From positions 1-64,000 of the forward strand of contig BDDD01001638.1 in assembly GCA_001972305.1 (NCBI GenBank): a DNA stretch of 64,000 nucleotides, in the 5' to 3' direction. This DNA is from Cephalotus follicularis (taxonomy: Eukaryota; Streptophyta; Magnoliopsida; Oxalidales; Cephalotaceae). Positions 22,330 to 35,659 of the stretch are shown here, piece after piece; the stretch's first letter is position 1; every line of letters begins with the position of its first letter. The translations under genes were made by a program, and so were the position numbers. The notes below the pieces were generated by a model, which was not told the origin of the DNA, searched no databases, and saw nothing but the letters and a program-made list of their open reading frames with translations.

Positions 22330-23700
22330 AATTCCCATTGTAAATGAATTTCTTGATGTATTTCCTGCATATTTGGTGTCCTTACCGCCGAAGAGGAGTA
22401 TGGAGTTCTTCATCGACCTTGTACCTGGTACAACGCCTATTTCTAAGGCACCGTATAGGATGGCTCCTTCAGAATTGGGAGAGTTGAAACTGTAGTTGAA
22501 AGATTTGATCTAAAAGGGCATTGTTCGACCTAGTGTTTCCCCGTGTGGCGCATCAGTTTTGTTTGTGAAGACGAAGGATGGGTCGATGAGGCTATGTATT
22601 GATTATCGAATGTTGAATAAGGCGACGATCAAGAACAAGTATCCTCTTCCACACATTGAGGAGTTGTTCGATCAATTACAGGGGTTGATAGTATTTTCTA
22701 AACTTTACATGAGGTCAAGTTATCATCAGCTGAGGGTAAGGGAAGGAGACATTGAGAAGACTGCCTTCTGAACACGGTATGGTCATTATGAGTTTATGGT
22801 AATGCCGTTTGGTGTCACCAATGCACCGATAGCATTTATGTTGTTCATGAATGATGTGTTCCGGCCATACCTTGACCAGTTTACGGTAGTGTTCATCGAT
22901 GATATATTGGTATATTCGAGGAACGAGGAACAACATGCGTACCAACTGAGAATAGTTTTACAGATTCTCAGAGAACATGAACTGTATGCCAAATTCGGCA
23001 AGTGCGAATTTTGGCTTGATCATGTGATCATTCTGGGTCACATAGTATCTGGTGAGGGCTTCGCAGTCGATCCGTGAAAGACCGAGGTTGTGAAGGATTG
23101 GCCATGACCGAGGTACGTAGTTTCCTCGGATTGGCAGGGTATTATCAGAGGTTCATTAAAAAAATTTCAAGGATAGCAGTGTCGTTGACATAGTTGACCC
23201 AGAAGAAGACCTTGTTTGTTTGGGATGAGGATTGTGAAGGAAGCTTTTGGGAATTGAAGGACCGATTGGTTTCCATTCCTATCTTGGCAGTACCTAATGG
23301 TAATGAAGATTTTGCAGTGTAGAGTAATGCTTCAGGTAAGGGATTGGGTTGCGTGCTGATGCAACGGGGTAGAGTGATTGCTTATGCTTCAAGAAAACTG
23401 AAGCCATATGAAGAGAATTACCCGACGCATGATCTCGAACTAGCTGCTATTGTGTTTGCTTTTCAGAAATGGAGACACTATTTCTATGGGGCACAGTTTG
23501 AGATATTCACAGATCATAACAGTCTAAAGTACTTGTTCTGCCAGGATGAACTAAATATGAGGCAGCGAAGATGGGTGGATTTCTTCAATGACTATGATTG
23601 TAGCATCCAATACATTCATGGGAAGGCGATTGTTGTTGCTGATGCATTGAGCATTAAAGTAATGATAGCTAGTACGATGGTGTCTCAGTGGAGGATGCTG
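22330..23700 (+). pseudogene. Element A reverse transcriptase and RNase H region
   Basis: RT signature blocks: EFLDVFPAYLVSLPPKR (about 22350-22395), [20 protein letters not shown] (about 22592-22650), [10 protein letters not shown] (about 22798-22828) and [16 protein letters not shown] (about 22890-22940, with the catalytic D-D pair), then an RNase H region with [20 protein letters not shown] and [19 protein letters not shown] (about 23347-23490). Order and motif spacing are those of Tekay-type chromoviruses. Several frame breaks. Confidence 0.9.
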
Positions 23701-23899
23701 GAGGATTTCCAGAAATGGACTCCGTTAGCACGATCACCTGGGGTCTTTGTTTCTAGCATTTGGGCCCAGCCAGCATTGCTTGACAAGATAAAAAGTGCTC
23801 AAGCGTATGATCCCGAATTGCAGGAAATCCTAGAGGCTTTGGAGTCGAGACCTGATTTCCAGGTACATATTGATGATATATTAAGATTTCGGGGATGAG

Positions 23900-25175
23900 T
23901 GTGTCTTCCAGATGATGATAGGTTGAAGAGTGATTTACTTTACGCGGCTCACAAATCTCAGTACAGTATCTATCTAGGTAGCACCAAAATGTATCTGGTC
24001 CAGCATGAAGCAGGAATTTACGGAGTATGTTGCTAAGTGCTTGACTTGCCAGAAGGTCAAGGCCAAACATCAGAGACCGACAGGATTGTTGCAACCATTA
24101 CTAGTCGCAGAGTGGAAGTAGGAACACGTGACTATGGACTTTGTTTCGGGTTTTGCATTGACACAGAATCGTTACAATGCAGTGTGGGTCATTGTTGACA
24201 GACTTACGAAATCAGCTCATTTTCTACCTACGCACGTTATTGATTCAGCGAGCAAGTTGGCTTGGCTATATATAAAAGAGATTGTGAGGCTGCATGGTGT
24301 TCATATTAGTATTGTGTGTGATCGGGACTTGATCTTTACTTCCATCTCTTGGAAGAGATTTCATATAGCCTTTGGGATAAAGCTGAACCTCAACACAGCT
24401 TTTCACCCACAGACAGATGGTCAGTCAAAGCGTACCATCCAGACCTTGGAGGATATGCTCAGAGCCTATGTGATTGACTTTGCTGGTCCTTGGGAAGACC
24501 ACCCTTGATTGAGTTTTTGTACAATAACAACTATCATTTGAGCATTGGTATGGCTCCGTACGAAGCTCTTTACTAACGAAAATGAAGATCGCCTATCTGT
24601 TGGGATGAGGTTGGCGAGTGACCGATGCTTGGATTGGATCTGGTTGAGGAGACTTCTAGAAAAGTCAAGGTGATCAACGAAATATTGCTTGCAGGTCAAA
24701 GTCGGCTGAAGAGTTATGTCGACAGTGTTAAAAGGAGACCTTTGACCTTCGATGTTGGAGATCATGTGTTTTTGAAGGTTTGTCCTTAGAAAGGTGTGCA
24801 AAGATTTGGGAAGAAGGGCAAATTAGCTCCACGCTACATTGGACCCTTTGAGATTTTGGAGAGAGTCGGGGAGGTAGCTTATCAACTCGCTTTGCCTGCT
24901 ACATTGTCGAATGTACATGATGTCTTCCATGTATCAATGTTGCGGGGTTATATCCGAGACCCATCACATGTCTTGGATTATGGCTCAGTTTCTATGCGGG
25001 ATGACTTTTCCTGCGAAGAATTACCTGTGAGGATTTTAGATTGGAAGACACGAGTATTGAGGAACCATACCATTTCTATGATGAAGGTTTAATGGCAGTT
25101 TCATCATCCTGATGAGGCTACCTTGGAGCGCGACGAAGATATCCGCGAACGCTATCCTCAATTGTTTTAGTGATG
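23900..25175 (+). pseudogene. Element A integrase with C-terminal chromodomain
   Basis: Zinc-binding N-terminal region (about 23930-24115, with CLTCQK), catalytic core with [17 protein letters not shown] (24190-24240), VCDRDLIFTS and [20 protein letters not shown] (24400-24460), a GPF/Y-type module [20 protein letters not shown] (24817-24876), then a chromodomain-like tail (about 25030-25170) with RILDWKTRVLRNHTISMMKV and WQFHHPDEATLE-like blocks. The chromodomain places A among plant chromoviruses, which target heterochromatin (family knowledge). Broken. Confidence 0.88.
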
Positions 25176-25215
25176 TTTAAATTTCAGGATGAATTTTCTT
25201 TGAACGAAGGATGGA

Positions 25216-26070
25216 TGTAACGCCCAGGATTTCCATTAAATGTACTGTTGTAACTCTCATTGTAATTTCATCATAAATTAATGACAATGATGGATTTTCC
25301 AATTGATAATGTTGCCCAATTGAGTAAAGAATGTTAAAGGTGTTAATGGAATTTCAAACACTGGAAATTGGCGAAAGCGTAGATGCCTAAGAAGTAAGCG
25401 TCGATACCCAAAGAATGCAACGCGCACTTAAATGTAAGTGTTCAAAGCGTTGGCGCCAGAGATAAGTGTCCACGACAATGCATGCGTTGAGTTAAATGTC
25501 GTCGCCCACGAAATAACCGGTGGCGCTTAGTGTCGAATCCCAGACATGTTTAAACACTGACATAAAACATGTGCAAGGGGGCAGGGAAAGGCCACTTTGC
25601 AGGCGCCTTAACATGCCGGTTGAGACATGTTGTGCATGCACCACGATTCCCTGACCTTCCATGACCGAAATGGAAGAGAGAACATGCTAGGTGTGTGTAT
25701 GCAACATCAGCTGGAGGAAGAGAGAGACACCTATTGCGCCATGCAACCAGGTGGGATGAAAGAGGGAGTCTGGTCTTGCATATGAGTTGGGGACAATCCA
25801 TAAAACTCTCCTCTCTTCAGCTCATCAAAGGGGAGAGAAAGAAGAGAAAGAAAAACACAAAAGAAACAGAAAGGATTGAGAGGAAAAACAGTGAGAAAAC
25901 CAGAGGGAAAAGGAGAGAGATAGAGAGAGGTTAAACCGCCATTGTTGGACCAAGCTTGGAGCTTCCCGCGAACTTGGATTAGAGCTACTGTGACCGGACC
26001 TGGGAAGCATGGAGAAGCTACTGTTCGGACTTAAAGAGGTGGACTTTCAATTCATAACTTGGAATCAAAG
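25216..26070 (+). mobile_element. Element A 3' LTR, first segment
   Basis: Starts TGTAACGCCCAGGATTTCC after a purine-rich stretch (25203-25215). Outer palindrome cluster at 25375-25535. A CATAAAACTCTCC candidate promoter at about 25798 is followed by a purine-rich leader, then the conserved GAGGTGGACTTTC box near 26037. Element B is inserted at 26071. Confidence 0.9.
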
Positions 26071-27369
26071 TGTCACACCCCGTTTCCGATAAACAACATT
26101 TAAGTGGTAAAAGCAATCAACATAACATTATCCAGCTTATGCAATTTTAAGAATAAATTAAAACCTTTCAAACCATATCGAATCTTACGGAAGTATTATA
26201 TAAATAATCTGAATTTAACTCGTATCACGCATCCCATACTACGTGATACCAAATTGTTCAATAACAATACCCAACATCATCGTTGATTGCCCTCAAACGG
26301 AGCGTGAGTAATAATACAAAACATAATACAATACGATATCCCAATTAAAATATCCATCAACCATGATAAACATATTATCATGAGTACAGTAATATCAAAT
26401 AAAATAAAACATTATCCGGTTACAAAATATAAGAGAGGACGTTTCAGTCTACCTTTCAATCCAAAGTGCGTGCAACCATAGTACCCGCAGCTTCAATCTA
26501 AAATAGTAGGGGGTTAGCCTTTGTCCTCACTCGGCTAAGTAGTAAAGTCATAAGTGTAATTCAGGATTAAAGATAATGCATGTTATGTAATGTATGCAAT
26601 CGTGGATGCAATATATAGTATCCGATAATAATACATATATATTGGTCTATATACATGTATAACTGCCAATAGAGCAAACATGCCAATTGGCTACAATCCA
26701 ACAATCCAATTTCAAGGCTACGAAGGCACCGCCAACTCCTGGCCCAGACACTCTACTCCTCACTCTAGCCACCACTCTCCGGATGACTCGAAGCAAGTAA
26801 CAATCCAAAGTCATTAGCACAGCGGCTAAGTGACAACAACATGGGTTCCTCCCACCAACTCCTGGCCCCAAGAGTTTAACCCGCATATTAGCGTTAGTGG
26901 AGACTCCACCACCTCGACTAATACGGTACAATCCAATCACAATCCAATTCAAGTCATTTATAAAAATAAATACTTGAAAACATATATATTTATCAAAATA
27001 TATAACGATCCATTTTCCAAGTAAAATATGCATTATAAAATACTTAACAACCTATTTATTCAAAATATGTAATGATATTTTTTAAACTGACTGTTTATTC
27101 AAAACATCCTTCAATCCCATTTTAAAACTGCATTTCGGTTTGAACATAATAGTTTATACAAAATAATGATTTGCAATAAATCATGTATGCAACTCCCTAA
27201 AAATTATAATTCATTTTTAAAGCAATAACAATCTAATTCGATCCATAATCCAGACCCAATACAATGCAAGTGCAATGCAATTATATGCTCAAACGTGCTT
27301 ATAGTCATATCTAGAGTCGTTTCGGAGTTAACGGGTCCATTTCGGGTCAAACCAACCAAAACAGGAGGA

Positions 27370-27780
27370 TAAGCGTCGACGCTTATCCTCAGGGCATCGA
27401 CTCTTATGTCCTCTAGGCGTCAACGTTTCATACGCTAAAATCCCAGGCGCAGCAAAACCACAGGCGTCGATTCTTTACCATAGCGTTGACGGTTAAGTGA
27501 TAACAGGCGTTCATCACTTCAACCAGTCTCAAACCAAGGGAGAAATACATCCCCAAACGTTCATGAAATCCGAGATACATTCCATATAGGTGTAGTACGC
27601 ACAACAGGTCACATTTCATGCAACCAAAATGCCAAACCATGAACTAGTCATGCAATCCACAAGTGAACAATTACAGTTATGCAAATGTTCAACTAAGGCA
27701 TCGACGTTTTCGTTAAGCGTCGACGTCTATTACCTTAACACATGAGGGCATCGACGCTTATAACGTGAGCATCAACGCTT
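27370..27780. repeat. Inner GTCGAC cluster of B 3' LTR
   Basis: About ten sites of the AAGCGTCGACGCTT type or decayed forms, for example near 27373, 27396, 27416, 27466, 27700, 27717 and 27750. The arm type is identical to that of the outer cluster 1 kb away. Confidence 0.82.
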
Positions 27781-28559
27781 AGGTAGTCCAATGCAGGCAT
27801 TGTCATCATCCCACGCAAACCAGGTGTCATCATCCCACGCAAACCAAGGGAAACAATCCAGATAACATGCAATTCTAGTCCAATATACAGATCAAACTCG
27901 TCATGCATGTTCAGTCTAAGCATAACAGTAGACACGTAACAATCCAGTAGCTCCAACAATCCGAAATTAACATCCAAATCATGCATAACAGCAATGACAA
28001 AACCAGTAACTTTAACCTCAATTTTGCATGTATAAATTCACTATGATCCCATACCTGTAGTTCCAAGTTAGGAACTTGTAAGTCCGCCTCTTTGTGTTCC
28101 CAAAAACCGGTCACAGCAGCCTCAAGGTTCGTCTAGTAGCTGCAATCCACAAGCCCCAAGTGTGGTCCAACAATGGTGTTCAACAATGGAGGAAATCCTG
28201 TCCTCTTTCTCTGTGGTTTTTACTATTTTCCTCTCAATCTTTTCTCTGGTGTGTGAACCGGAGAGAGAGAGGTGAAGAGAGGGACATGTTTTTATCATGG
28301 TTGCATTTGTTTCCATCTGCATAAAAGGCAGAATCCTTTCCTTCTTCGCACGTGGTTACATGGAGCACCAGGTGTCCTCTTCCTTCAGTGACCACTGCAT
28401 GCACCCACCTGGCCCACTTTCTCTTTCATTTCAGTCCTGGCAGGTCAGGGGACCATGGTGCATGTGCAACACGTCTAAATGTCCATGTTATGGCAGCTGA
28501 ATAATTTTCCCAACATGCCCCCTTGCACCATGTTTCTGTCAGCATCAGAACGTGTCTGA

Positions 28560-28735
28560 TACTTGAGGCTAAGCGTCGATGCTTATCTTTAAGCGTCAGC
28601 GCTTATGGAGTTTGTTCTATTGGCATCGACGCTTATCTATTGCGTTGATGTTTAAGCGCTTAAGTTAAACGCGGGTTTCAGTTGCCATGGCGTCGACGCT
28701 TTAACTTATGGCGTCGACGCTTTGGCCCACTACAA
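28560..28735. repeat. Outer GTCGAC cluster of B 3' LTR
   Basis: Eight sites of the same arm type. They include two identical GGCGTCGACGCTTT copies exactly 21 bp apart (about 28690-28725). Confidence 0.85.
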
Positions 28736-28959
28736 CGCCGTTTTGCCTCAAAATGCACCTTTAACATTTCTTTAACAGTCCTCTTTCAAAATTCAACCAT
28801 TAAAAAAGAGAAAACATCATCAAAGCTGGGAATTTCATTATTCTCATTAATTCCATAATAAGATTACATCAGGAATTAAAACATTACATAGTGCGAAAAT
28901 ATCGGGCGTTACATCCACCCCTCCTTCAATGAATTTCATCCTCGAAATTAAAATAACAC

Positions 28960-31297
28960 TAAAATAAATGAGGGTAACACTCTCGGATATCATCCTCACG
29001 TTCCTAAGTGGCCTCATCCGATCGATGGAACTGCCATTGAACCTTTACCATCGAAATGGTTCGGTTCCTCAATACCTACATCTTCCAGTCCATAATCCGC
29101 ACTGACGACTCCTCGCAAGAAAGGTCATCTCGCACAGGAACCGAATCATAATCCAAGACATGTGATGGGACTCGGATATATCTCCTCAGTATAGACACAT
29201 GGAAGACATCGTGCACATTTGACAGTGCATGAGGTAAAGCAAGCTGGTAGGCTACGTCCCCAACTCCTTCCAAAAACTCAAAAGGACCAATATAGCGCAG
29301 AGCTAACTTTCCCTTTTTCCCAAAGCTTTGCACGCCCGACCATGGTGAAACTTTTAAGAGCACATGGTCACCAATATCGAAAGTCAAAGGCCTCCTCTTG
29401 ACACTGTCAACATAGCTCTTCTGCCGGCTTTGTGCCCCAAGTAGCTTCTCCCTGATAACCTTGACCTTCTCGGAAGTCTCCTCTACAAGATCTGACCCAA
29501 GCAATGGTCGCTCACCGACCTCATCCTAACAAATGGGTGATCTACACTTTCTCCCATACAGAGCCTCATATGGTGCCATACAAATACTGGAGTGATAGCT
29601 ATTGTTATATGAAAACTCTATCAGAGGAATATGGTCCTCCCAAGTACGTGCAAAATCGATAACACAGGCGCGAAGCATATCCTCCAAGGTCTGGATGGTA
29701 CGCTCTAACTGCCCATCGGTCTGTGGGTGAAAGGCAATGCTCAGGTTCAGAGTCGTCCCCAAAGCTGTCTGAAACCTCTTCCAAAAGTTGGAAGTGAAGA
29801 TAGAATCTCGGTCGTATACTATGCTCATGGGAACACCGTGCAACCTCACAAACTCCTTGATGTATAAACGAGCCAACTTGCTTGCCGAGTCAGTAACATG
29901 TGTCGGCAGAAAGTGGGCTAATTTTTTAAGTCTATCCACAATGACCCACACTGCATTGTGGCGATTCCCATTCAACGGAAAACCACAAACAAAATCGATC
30001 GTCACATGCTCCCATTTCCACTCTGCCACTAGCAATGGCTGCAATAATCCTGTCGGTCTTTGGAGTTCGGTCTTGAACTGCTGACAAGTTAAACACTTCG
30101 CAACATACTCGGCAATCTCACGTTTCATACCCAACCACTAGTAATCCCGCTTCATGTCATGGTACATCTTGGTGCTACCAGGATGGATACTATACCGAGA
30201 TTTGTGAGCCGCATAGAGTAACTCACTCTTCAATCCGTGTTAATCCGGAAGACACTCCCGTGTCCGAAATCTCAAAATACCATCGACATGTATCCGAAAG
30301 TCAAACTCTGAGTCCAAATTCTCTCGAATCCGCTGCAATTCAGTTTCGTATGCCTGAGCATTCTTTATTTCGTCAAGCAGTGATGGCTGTACCCTAAGGC
30401 TAGCGACAAAAACGCCAAGTGACTGTCTGAATGGAGTCCACCTTTGGAAATCTTCCAACATCTTCCATTGCAATACCATCGTACTGGAAATCATGGCCTT
30501 ACGACTCAAGGCATCAGCGACCACATTAGCTTTCCCAAGATGGTACTGAATGCTGTAGTCAAAATCATTAAAGAACACCACCCATCTTCTTTGCCTCATG
30601 TTCAGTATCCTGACAGAATAGGTACCTCAAGCTCTTATGATGTGTAAAGATCTCAAACTACGCTCCATACAGATAATGCCTCCATTTTTGAAGAGCAAAC
30701 ACAATCGCGGCTAGTTCAAGATCATGCGTCGGGTAGTTCTCCTCATATGGCTTAAGTTTCCGTAAAGCGTAAGCAATCACTCTGCCTCGTTGCATCAGTA
30801 CGCAACCCAATCCTTTAACCGAATCATCACTATAGACTGCAAGGCCCTCATTACAATCAGGTAATGTCAAGATAGGAGCGGAAATCAACCGATCCTTCAG
30901 CTCACAGAAACTAGCCTCACAATCTTCATCCCAGATAAATAAGGTCTTCTTCTGGGTTAGTTTGGTCAAAGGTACAACAATCCTCGAGAAGTTCTGAATG
31001 AACCTCCGGTAATAACCCGCCAAGCCAAGAAAACTGTGCACCTCAGTCACATTCCTTGGTTGCGGCCAATCTCGCACCACCTCAGTCTTTGACGGATCCA
31101 CCATCAAACCCTCTCTAGACACAATGTGGCCAAGAAAGGTCACATGGTCGAGCCAAAACTCACATTTGCCAAACTTGGCATATAGCTGCTGCTCTCTGAG
31201 AACCTGTAAAACTAATCTCAGATGATAGGTGTGCTCTTCCTCTCTCTACGAGTACACCAGTATGTCATCGATGAACACCACCAAAAACTTATCCAGG
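28960..31297 (-). pseudogene. Element B pol, C-terminal part (RT end, RNase H, integrase, chromodomain)
   Basis: Read on the minus strand: [20 protein letters not shown] and [12 protein letters not shown] (about 31030-31143) of RT; RNase H with [20 protein letters not shown] and [19 protein letters not shown] (about 30660-30815); an integrase zinc region (about 30060-30130); the core with [17 protein letters not shown] (about 29890-29950) and [20 protein letters not shown] (about 29680-29740); the module GKLALRYIGPFEFLEGVGDV (about 29250-29310); and chromodomain traces to about 28960. It is nearly collinear with element A. Interrupted at 31303 by a solo LTR. Broken. Confidence 0.9.
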
Positions 31298-32579
31298 TAG
31301 GGTGTCACACCCCATTTCTGATAAACAACATTTAAGTGGCAAAAGCAATCAACATAATATTATCCAGCTTATGCAAATTTACAAATAAATTTAAACCGTT
31401 CAAACCATATCGATTCTTGCGAAAGCATTATATAAATAAACTGACTTTAACGCGTATCATGCATCCCATACTATGTGATACTAAATTGTTCGATAACTAT
31501 ACTCAACATCATCGTCGATTGCCCTCAAACGGAGCGTGAGTAATAATACAAAACAGAATATCCATCAACATCATAAACATACTATCATGAGTACAGTAAT
31601 CCCAAATATAAATAAACATTGTTCATTATCCAGATACAAAATATAAGAGAGGACATCTCAGTCTTCTCTTCAATCCTAAGTGCACGCAACCATAGCACTC
31701 GCAGCATCAATCTGAAATAGTAGGGGGCGAGCGTTTGTCCTCAATCAGCTAAGTAGCAAAGTTTATAAGTGCAATTCGGGATCAAAGATAATGCATATCA
31801 TGTGATGTATGCAATCGTGGATGCAATACATAGTATCCCATATTAATACATATATATGTGTGCGTATACATGTATAACTTCCAATAGAGCAAACATGCCA
31901 ATGGGCTACAATCCAACAATCCAATATGTAGAAAAAATGCTACGAAGACATCGCCATCTCCTGGCCCAGATGCTATACTCCTCTCTCCGGTCTCGACTCC
32001 CGGACAACTCGAAGCAGGCCACAATCCAATGTTACCAGCGTGCAGCTAAGTAACCAATCAAATATGGGTATCCCTAGCCAACTCCTGGCACCTATAGGAA
32101 AACCCGCCATTAACCGGCCATGATAATCTCTGCCACATGACTAACAGCTACAATCCACAATCCAATTCAAGCCATTTATGAAAATAAATACTTGAAAACA
32201 TATATATTTGTCAATATATTAAAAAATCCATTTTCCAAGTAAATTATACATTATAAAATACTTGTAACAACATATTTATTCAAAATATGTAACAATCCTT
32301 TTTAAAATGCATGTCTATTGAAGACATGCTTCAATCCATTTTTAAAACTGCATTTCAGTTTTGAACATAACAGTTTATACAAAATAATGATTTGCAATAA
32401 ATCATGTATGCAACTCCCTAAAAATGATAAATCATTTTTAAAGCAATAACAATCCAATTCATTCCAACAATCCAGTCCTAATACAATGCAAGTGCAATGC
32501 AATCATATGCTCAAACGTGCCTAGAGTCGTTTCGGAGTCAACGGTTCCAATCCGTGTCAAACCAACCAAAACAGGGGGA

Positions 32580-32865
32580 TAAGTGCCGATCATTTCCTTT
32601 AACAGTCGGCTGTTTCCGTGGACAATCGGCTGTTTCACTTTGGCAGTCGACCGTTGTCCTTCAACAGTCGACTGTTTTGGGCGAGTATACATGGGTAGTC
32701 GGCTGATTTTTCTCAACAGTCGACTATTTATACGAACAGTGTACATATAATCTTTCGCTGCCATATCCGGGCAGACTAATGTATGCACAGTCGACTGTTT
32801 TCCTTTAACAGTCGGCTGTGTGCATTGAACAGTCGACTGTTTTACTTCAACAGTCGGCTGTTCTG
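32580..32865. repeat. Inner GTCGAC cluster, CAGTCGACTG-arm type
   Basis: About eleven sites alternating CAGTCGACTGTT with CAGTCGGCTGTT. The first four are 20-21 bp apart (about 32606-32680). AACAGTCGACTGTT is a perfect 14-bp palindrome. Confidence 0.88.
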
Positions 32866-33714
32866 GGAACCAGTAGCATGCAAATAATCCAACTCATGTT
32901 CAACAGATTAACGCAAGCTACTCTATCATAACCATACCACAGAATAATCATCTACAGTCATTTCATGGTCCACAAGACACAACCGCAGTTCATGCATAAC
33001 CTCCGATTCATCATAATACCAGGCAATTGTAAGTCTAGTATTTATGCAATTCAGTTTAATCCTTACTTAAAGCTCAACATGCATGGTTAATCTACATATC
33101 ACAGTAGCCATGCAAACAATCCAGTAATCGAAACAATCCGAATCAACATGCAATTGATGCATAACATTCATGCATGAACATTAACTTAAATACCAATTTT
33201 GCATCTATAAATTTCACTACAATCCCTTACCTTTAGTCCCAAGTTAGGAACTTGAAAGTCCACCTCTTTGTGTTCCAATACCGGGTACAGCAGCTTCAAG
33301 ATTAATACTGTAACTGCAAGCCAGAAGCTCCAATTCCGAGCTTCAAGTGGTTCAACAAATGGAGAATTTCTCTCACTTTCTCCTCTCACAATTTCTCACT
33401 GTGTTTTCCTCTATAATTTCTCTTTGGTTCTTTCTTTCCAGGTGCTGGGTGAGAGAGGTGAAGAGGAGAGCATTTTTTGCAAGAAATTCTCTCTCTCTCT
33501 CTTCTTCAACCCCGTTTCCATGGAACTAAATGCCATTTTCCTCCTCTACAGGCTGTATGCACACACATGTCTATTCCTTTCCCCCATTCGGCCTAAGTGG
33601 TACACAAGTGTCCCATTCTTCTTCTTCTTTGGATGCATGATGCACAGATGTCACTTACTTTCTTCTTGTCAGTTGTTGCATGTGATCTCGTCACATGTTG
33701 AAATTATATAGCAC

Positions 33715-33875
33715 AAACCAGCCGACTGTTCTTCCCCAACAGTCGGCTGTTAACTTGGTCGTTGTACTGCCAGGTGACTTGATAGTCTACCAGTCGGTGG
33801 GTTCATCCCACCAGTCGACTGTTCCACTAAACAGTCTCTCAGTCGACTGTTTTATCATCCAGTCGGTTGTTTGGA
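33715..33875. repeat. Outer GTCGAC cluster, CAGTCGACTG-arm type
   Basis: About seven sites (CAGCCGACTGTT, CAGTCGGCTGTT, CAGTCGACTGTT). They share the arm type of the inner cluster of the same LTR. Confidence 0.85.
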
Positions 33876-34086
33876 GTGTTTTCTTCCGAACATTCAACTT
33901 GTCGCTAGATTTCTCAATATCCTGATTCCTTTTAACACCTTTAACATTTCTTTACTCAAAATCAACATTATAATTGGGAAAACATCGTCAAAGTAAAAAA
34001 TTTCATTATTCTTATTAATTCCATAATAGGATTACATTGAGAATTAAAACATTACATTGTGTAAAAATCTCGGGCGTTACATAGGG

Positions 34087-34810
34087 CCGAAACACATCAT
34101 TCATCAGTGACATGAATGCTTCCGGTGTGTTGGTGACACCAAACGGAATAACCAAGAACTCATAGTGACCATACCTCGTCCGGAAGGCAGTCTTCTCCAC
34201 ATCTCCTTCCCTCACCCTTAGCTAGTGATAACCTCCCCTCAAATCGAGTTTGGAAAACACTCTCGAAGGTTGCAACTGGTCAAACAAATCCTCAATGTGC
34301 GGAAGAGGATACTTGTTCTTAATGGTGGCCTTATTCAACATATGGTAGTCGATGCACCATCCTTTTTTTTCACAAAGAGCACTGGTGTGCCCACGGAGAA
34401 ACACTGGGCCGAACAAAACCCTTATCAATTAGGTCTTGCGACTGTAACTTCAACTCTCATAACTCTGCAGGAGTGATCCAGTAAAGTGCCTTAGAAATAG
34501 GGGTCGTACTAGGTACCAGGTCAATTACAAACTCCATGCTCCTTTTGGGGGGTAAAGACACCAAATCTGCAGGGAACACATCAGGAAATTCATTCGCAAC
34601 AAGAATTTCCTCCAGACTTTTACCTTTCTCCGCTCTTCTATCAATCACATATGCTAGAAACCCTTCACATCCTTTCTCCAGATACCTCAATGCATGAATG
34701 AATGATATATTCAACGTCAAGAACCCTTTGTCTCCCGTGAACTAAAAAGTAGTTCCATCAGGTAGGGAAAGATCCACAGTCTTGTTGTAGCAGTCCATAT
34801 GAGCACGATG
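34087..34810 (-). pseudogene. Element B RT N-terminal part and protease end
   Basis: Minus strand: EFPDVFPADLVSLPPKRSME (about 34540-34600), then [20 protein letters not shown] and [11 protein letters not shown] (about 34225-34355), then [20 protein letters not shown] (about 34150-34215). It continues across the solo LTR into 28960-31297 and across element C into 44873. Broken. Confidence 0.9.
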
Positions 34811-35379
34811 GGCTGTGTCATGCCCCGAACTGTGGGATGGGCCCCACGGCCCAACACGTGGCAATCTGTACATTACATCATTATCATCAACCATAAAAAT
34901 TTAAAGCTTAATAATCATAAATATAAACCATTTATTAAATGTAGGGATATACAGACCCAGTTCGATACATAACAAACACTCTGCTACAAACCAACAAATA
35001 ATACCAATAAATACATAACTATTTCTTGTGAAAACCATCCATTAAACCGCACTGCCGGGGAGGAGGAACTTAAATTATTCTTCATCCTTGATAATGCTAC
35101 GATGTGCCACCACTACCTGTTCATGTACTTGGCCCATTCAAAGAATGGGTCAGCAACCCTGGGGGTTGTGTAGGTTACCACATATACGGCACATACCTGA
35201 GGAACAACCCAAAACAAAGTATAAGAGAAAACAATGCATGCATACCATAATGCAGACCATAAATCATCATATAAAAGTCATCATCCTTTGTCATCGGACT
35301 ACTCTACTCAAGCCATACATATCATTCACATAACAGAGGAGTTTGTCTGGTCATCCTATGGTCTAGTCAACATGTTAGG

Positions 35380-35620
35380 TTCAACCTTAGGCTCACCTGC
35401 CAGTGGAATTCTCCTCCAAGTTCGTCCGCCGAGCGAAATTCGCCCTTTGCTCACCTACTCTAGCGGTTCACCCTTTGGATCACCATCTCTGACGGAATTC
35501 ACCTTTAGCTTCACCATTAAGCGGATTCGCCGGAGGATAACTGACCTCGTGGAGTTCACCCCTTGGGTTCACCTGCTCAGCGGAATTCTCCCCATTTGGG
35601 CTCACCTGCCAGGGACCATC
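35380..35620. repeat. 30-36 bp tandem repeat in C LTR
   Basis: About seven degenerate units around GGTTCACCTGCTCAGCGGAA followed by TTCTCCCCATTTG-like sequence (GAATTC recurs). The equivalent block in the 5' LTR is at about 42700-42935. Confidence 0.8.
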
Positions 35621-35659
35621 TATATATTTCCTTTACTATTTCATTCCTTAAATTTGTTC

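Larger units (their letters stand above)
26071..28913 (-). mobile_element. Element B 3' LTR
   Basis: On the minus strand it starts TGTAACGCCCGATATTTTCG at 28913 and ends AACGGGGTGTGACA at 26071. From start to end it shows the outer cluster (28560-28735), a CT/GA-rich segment near 28170-28290, the inner cluster (27370-27780) and the paired CCAACTCCTGGCCC module (about 26730 and 26855). The neighbouring purine tract (28914-28931, minus strand GGAGGGG) is the plus-strand primer. Confidence 0.92.
31303..34081 (-). mobile_element. Solo LTR in element B RT, TSD TAGGG
   Basis: Perfect TAGGG on both sides (31298-31302 and 34082-34086) within the RT coding region of B. On the minus strand it starts TGTAACGCCCGAGATTTTTAC at 34081 and ends AATGGGGTGTGACA at 31303. 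It is 2779 bp long and aligns with B's LTRs over most of its length. Its palindrome clusters (32580-32865, 33715-33875) use CAGTCGACTG arms instead of GCGTCGACGC. It is therefore a sister subfamily, not a copy of B. Confidence 0.95.

Noticed and set aside
33268-33711. 147-residue frame with hydrophobic segments as a membrane protein
   Set aside because: Sits in the pyrimidine-rich region of the solo LTR at 31303-34081. The equivalent regions of sister LTRs lack it.
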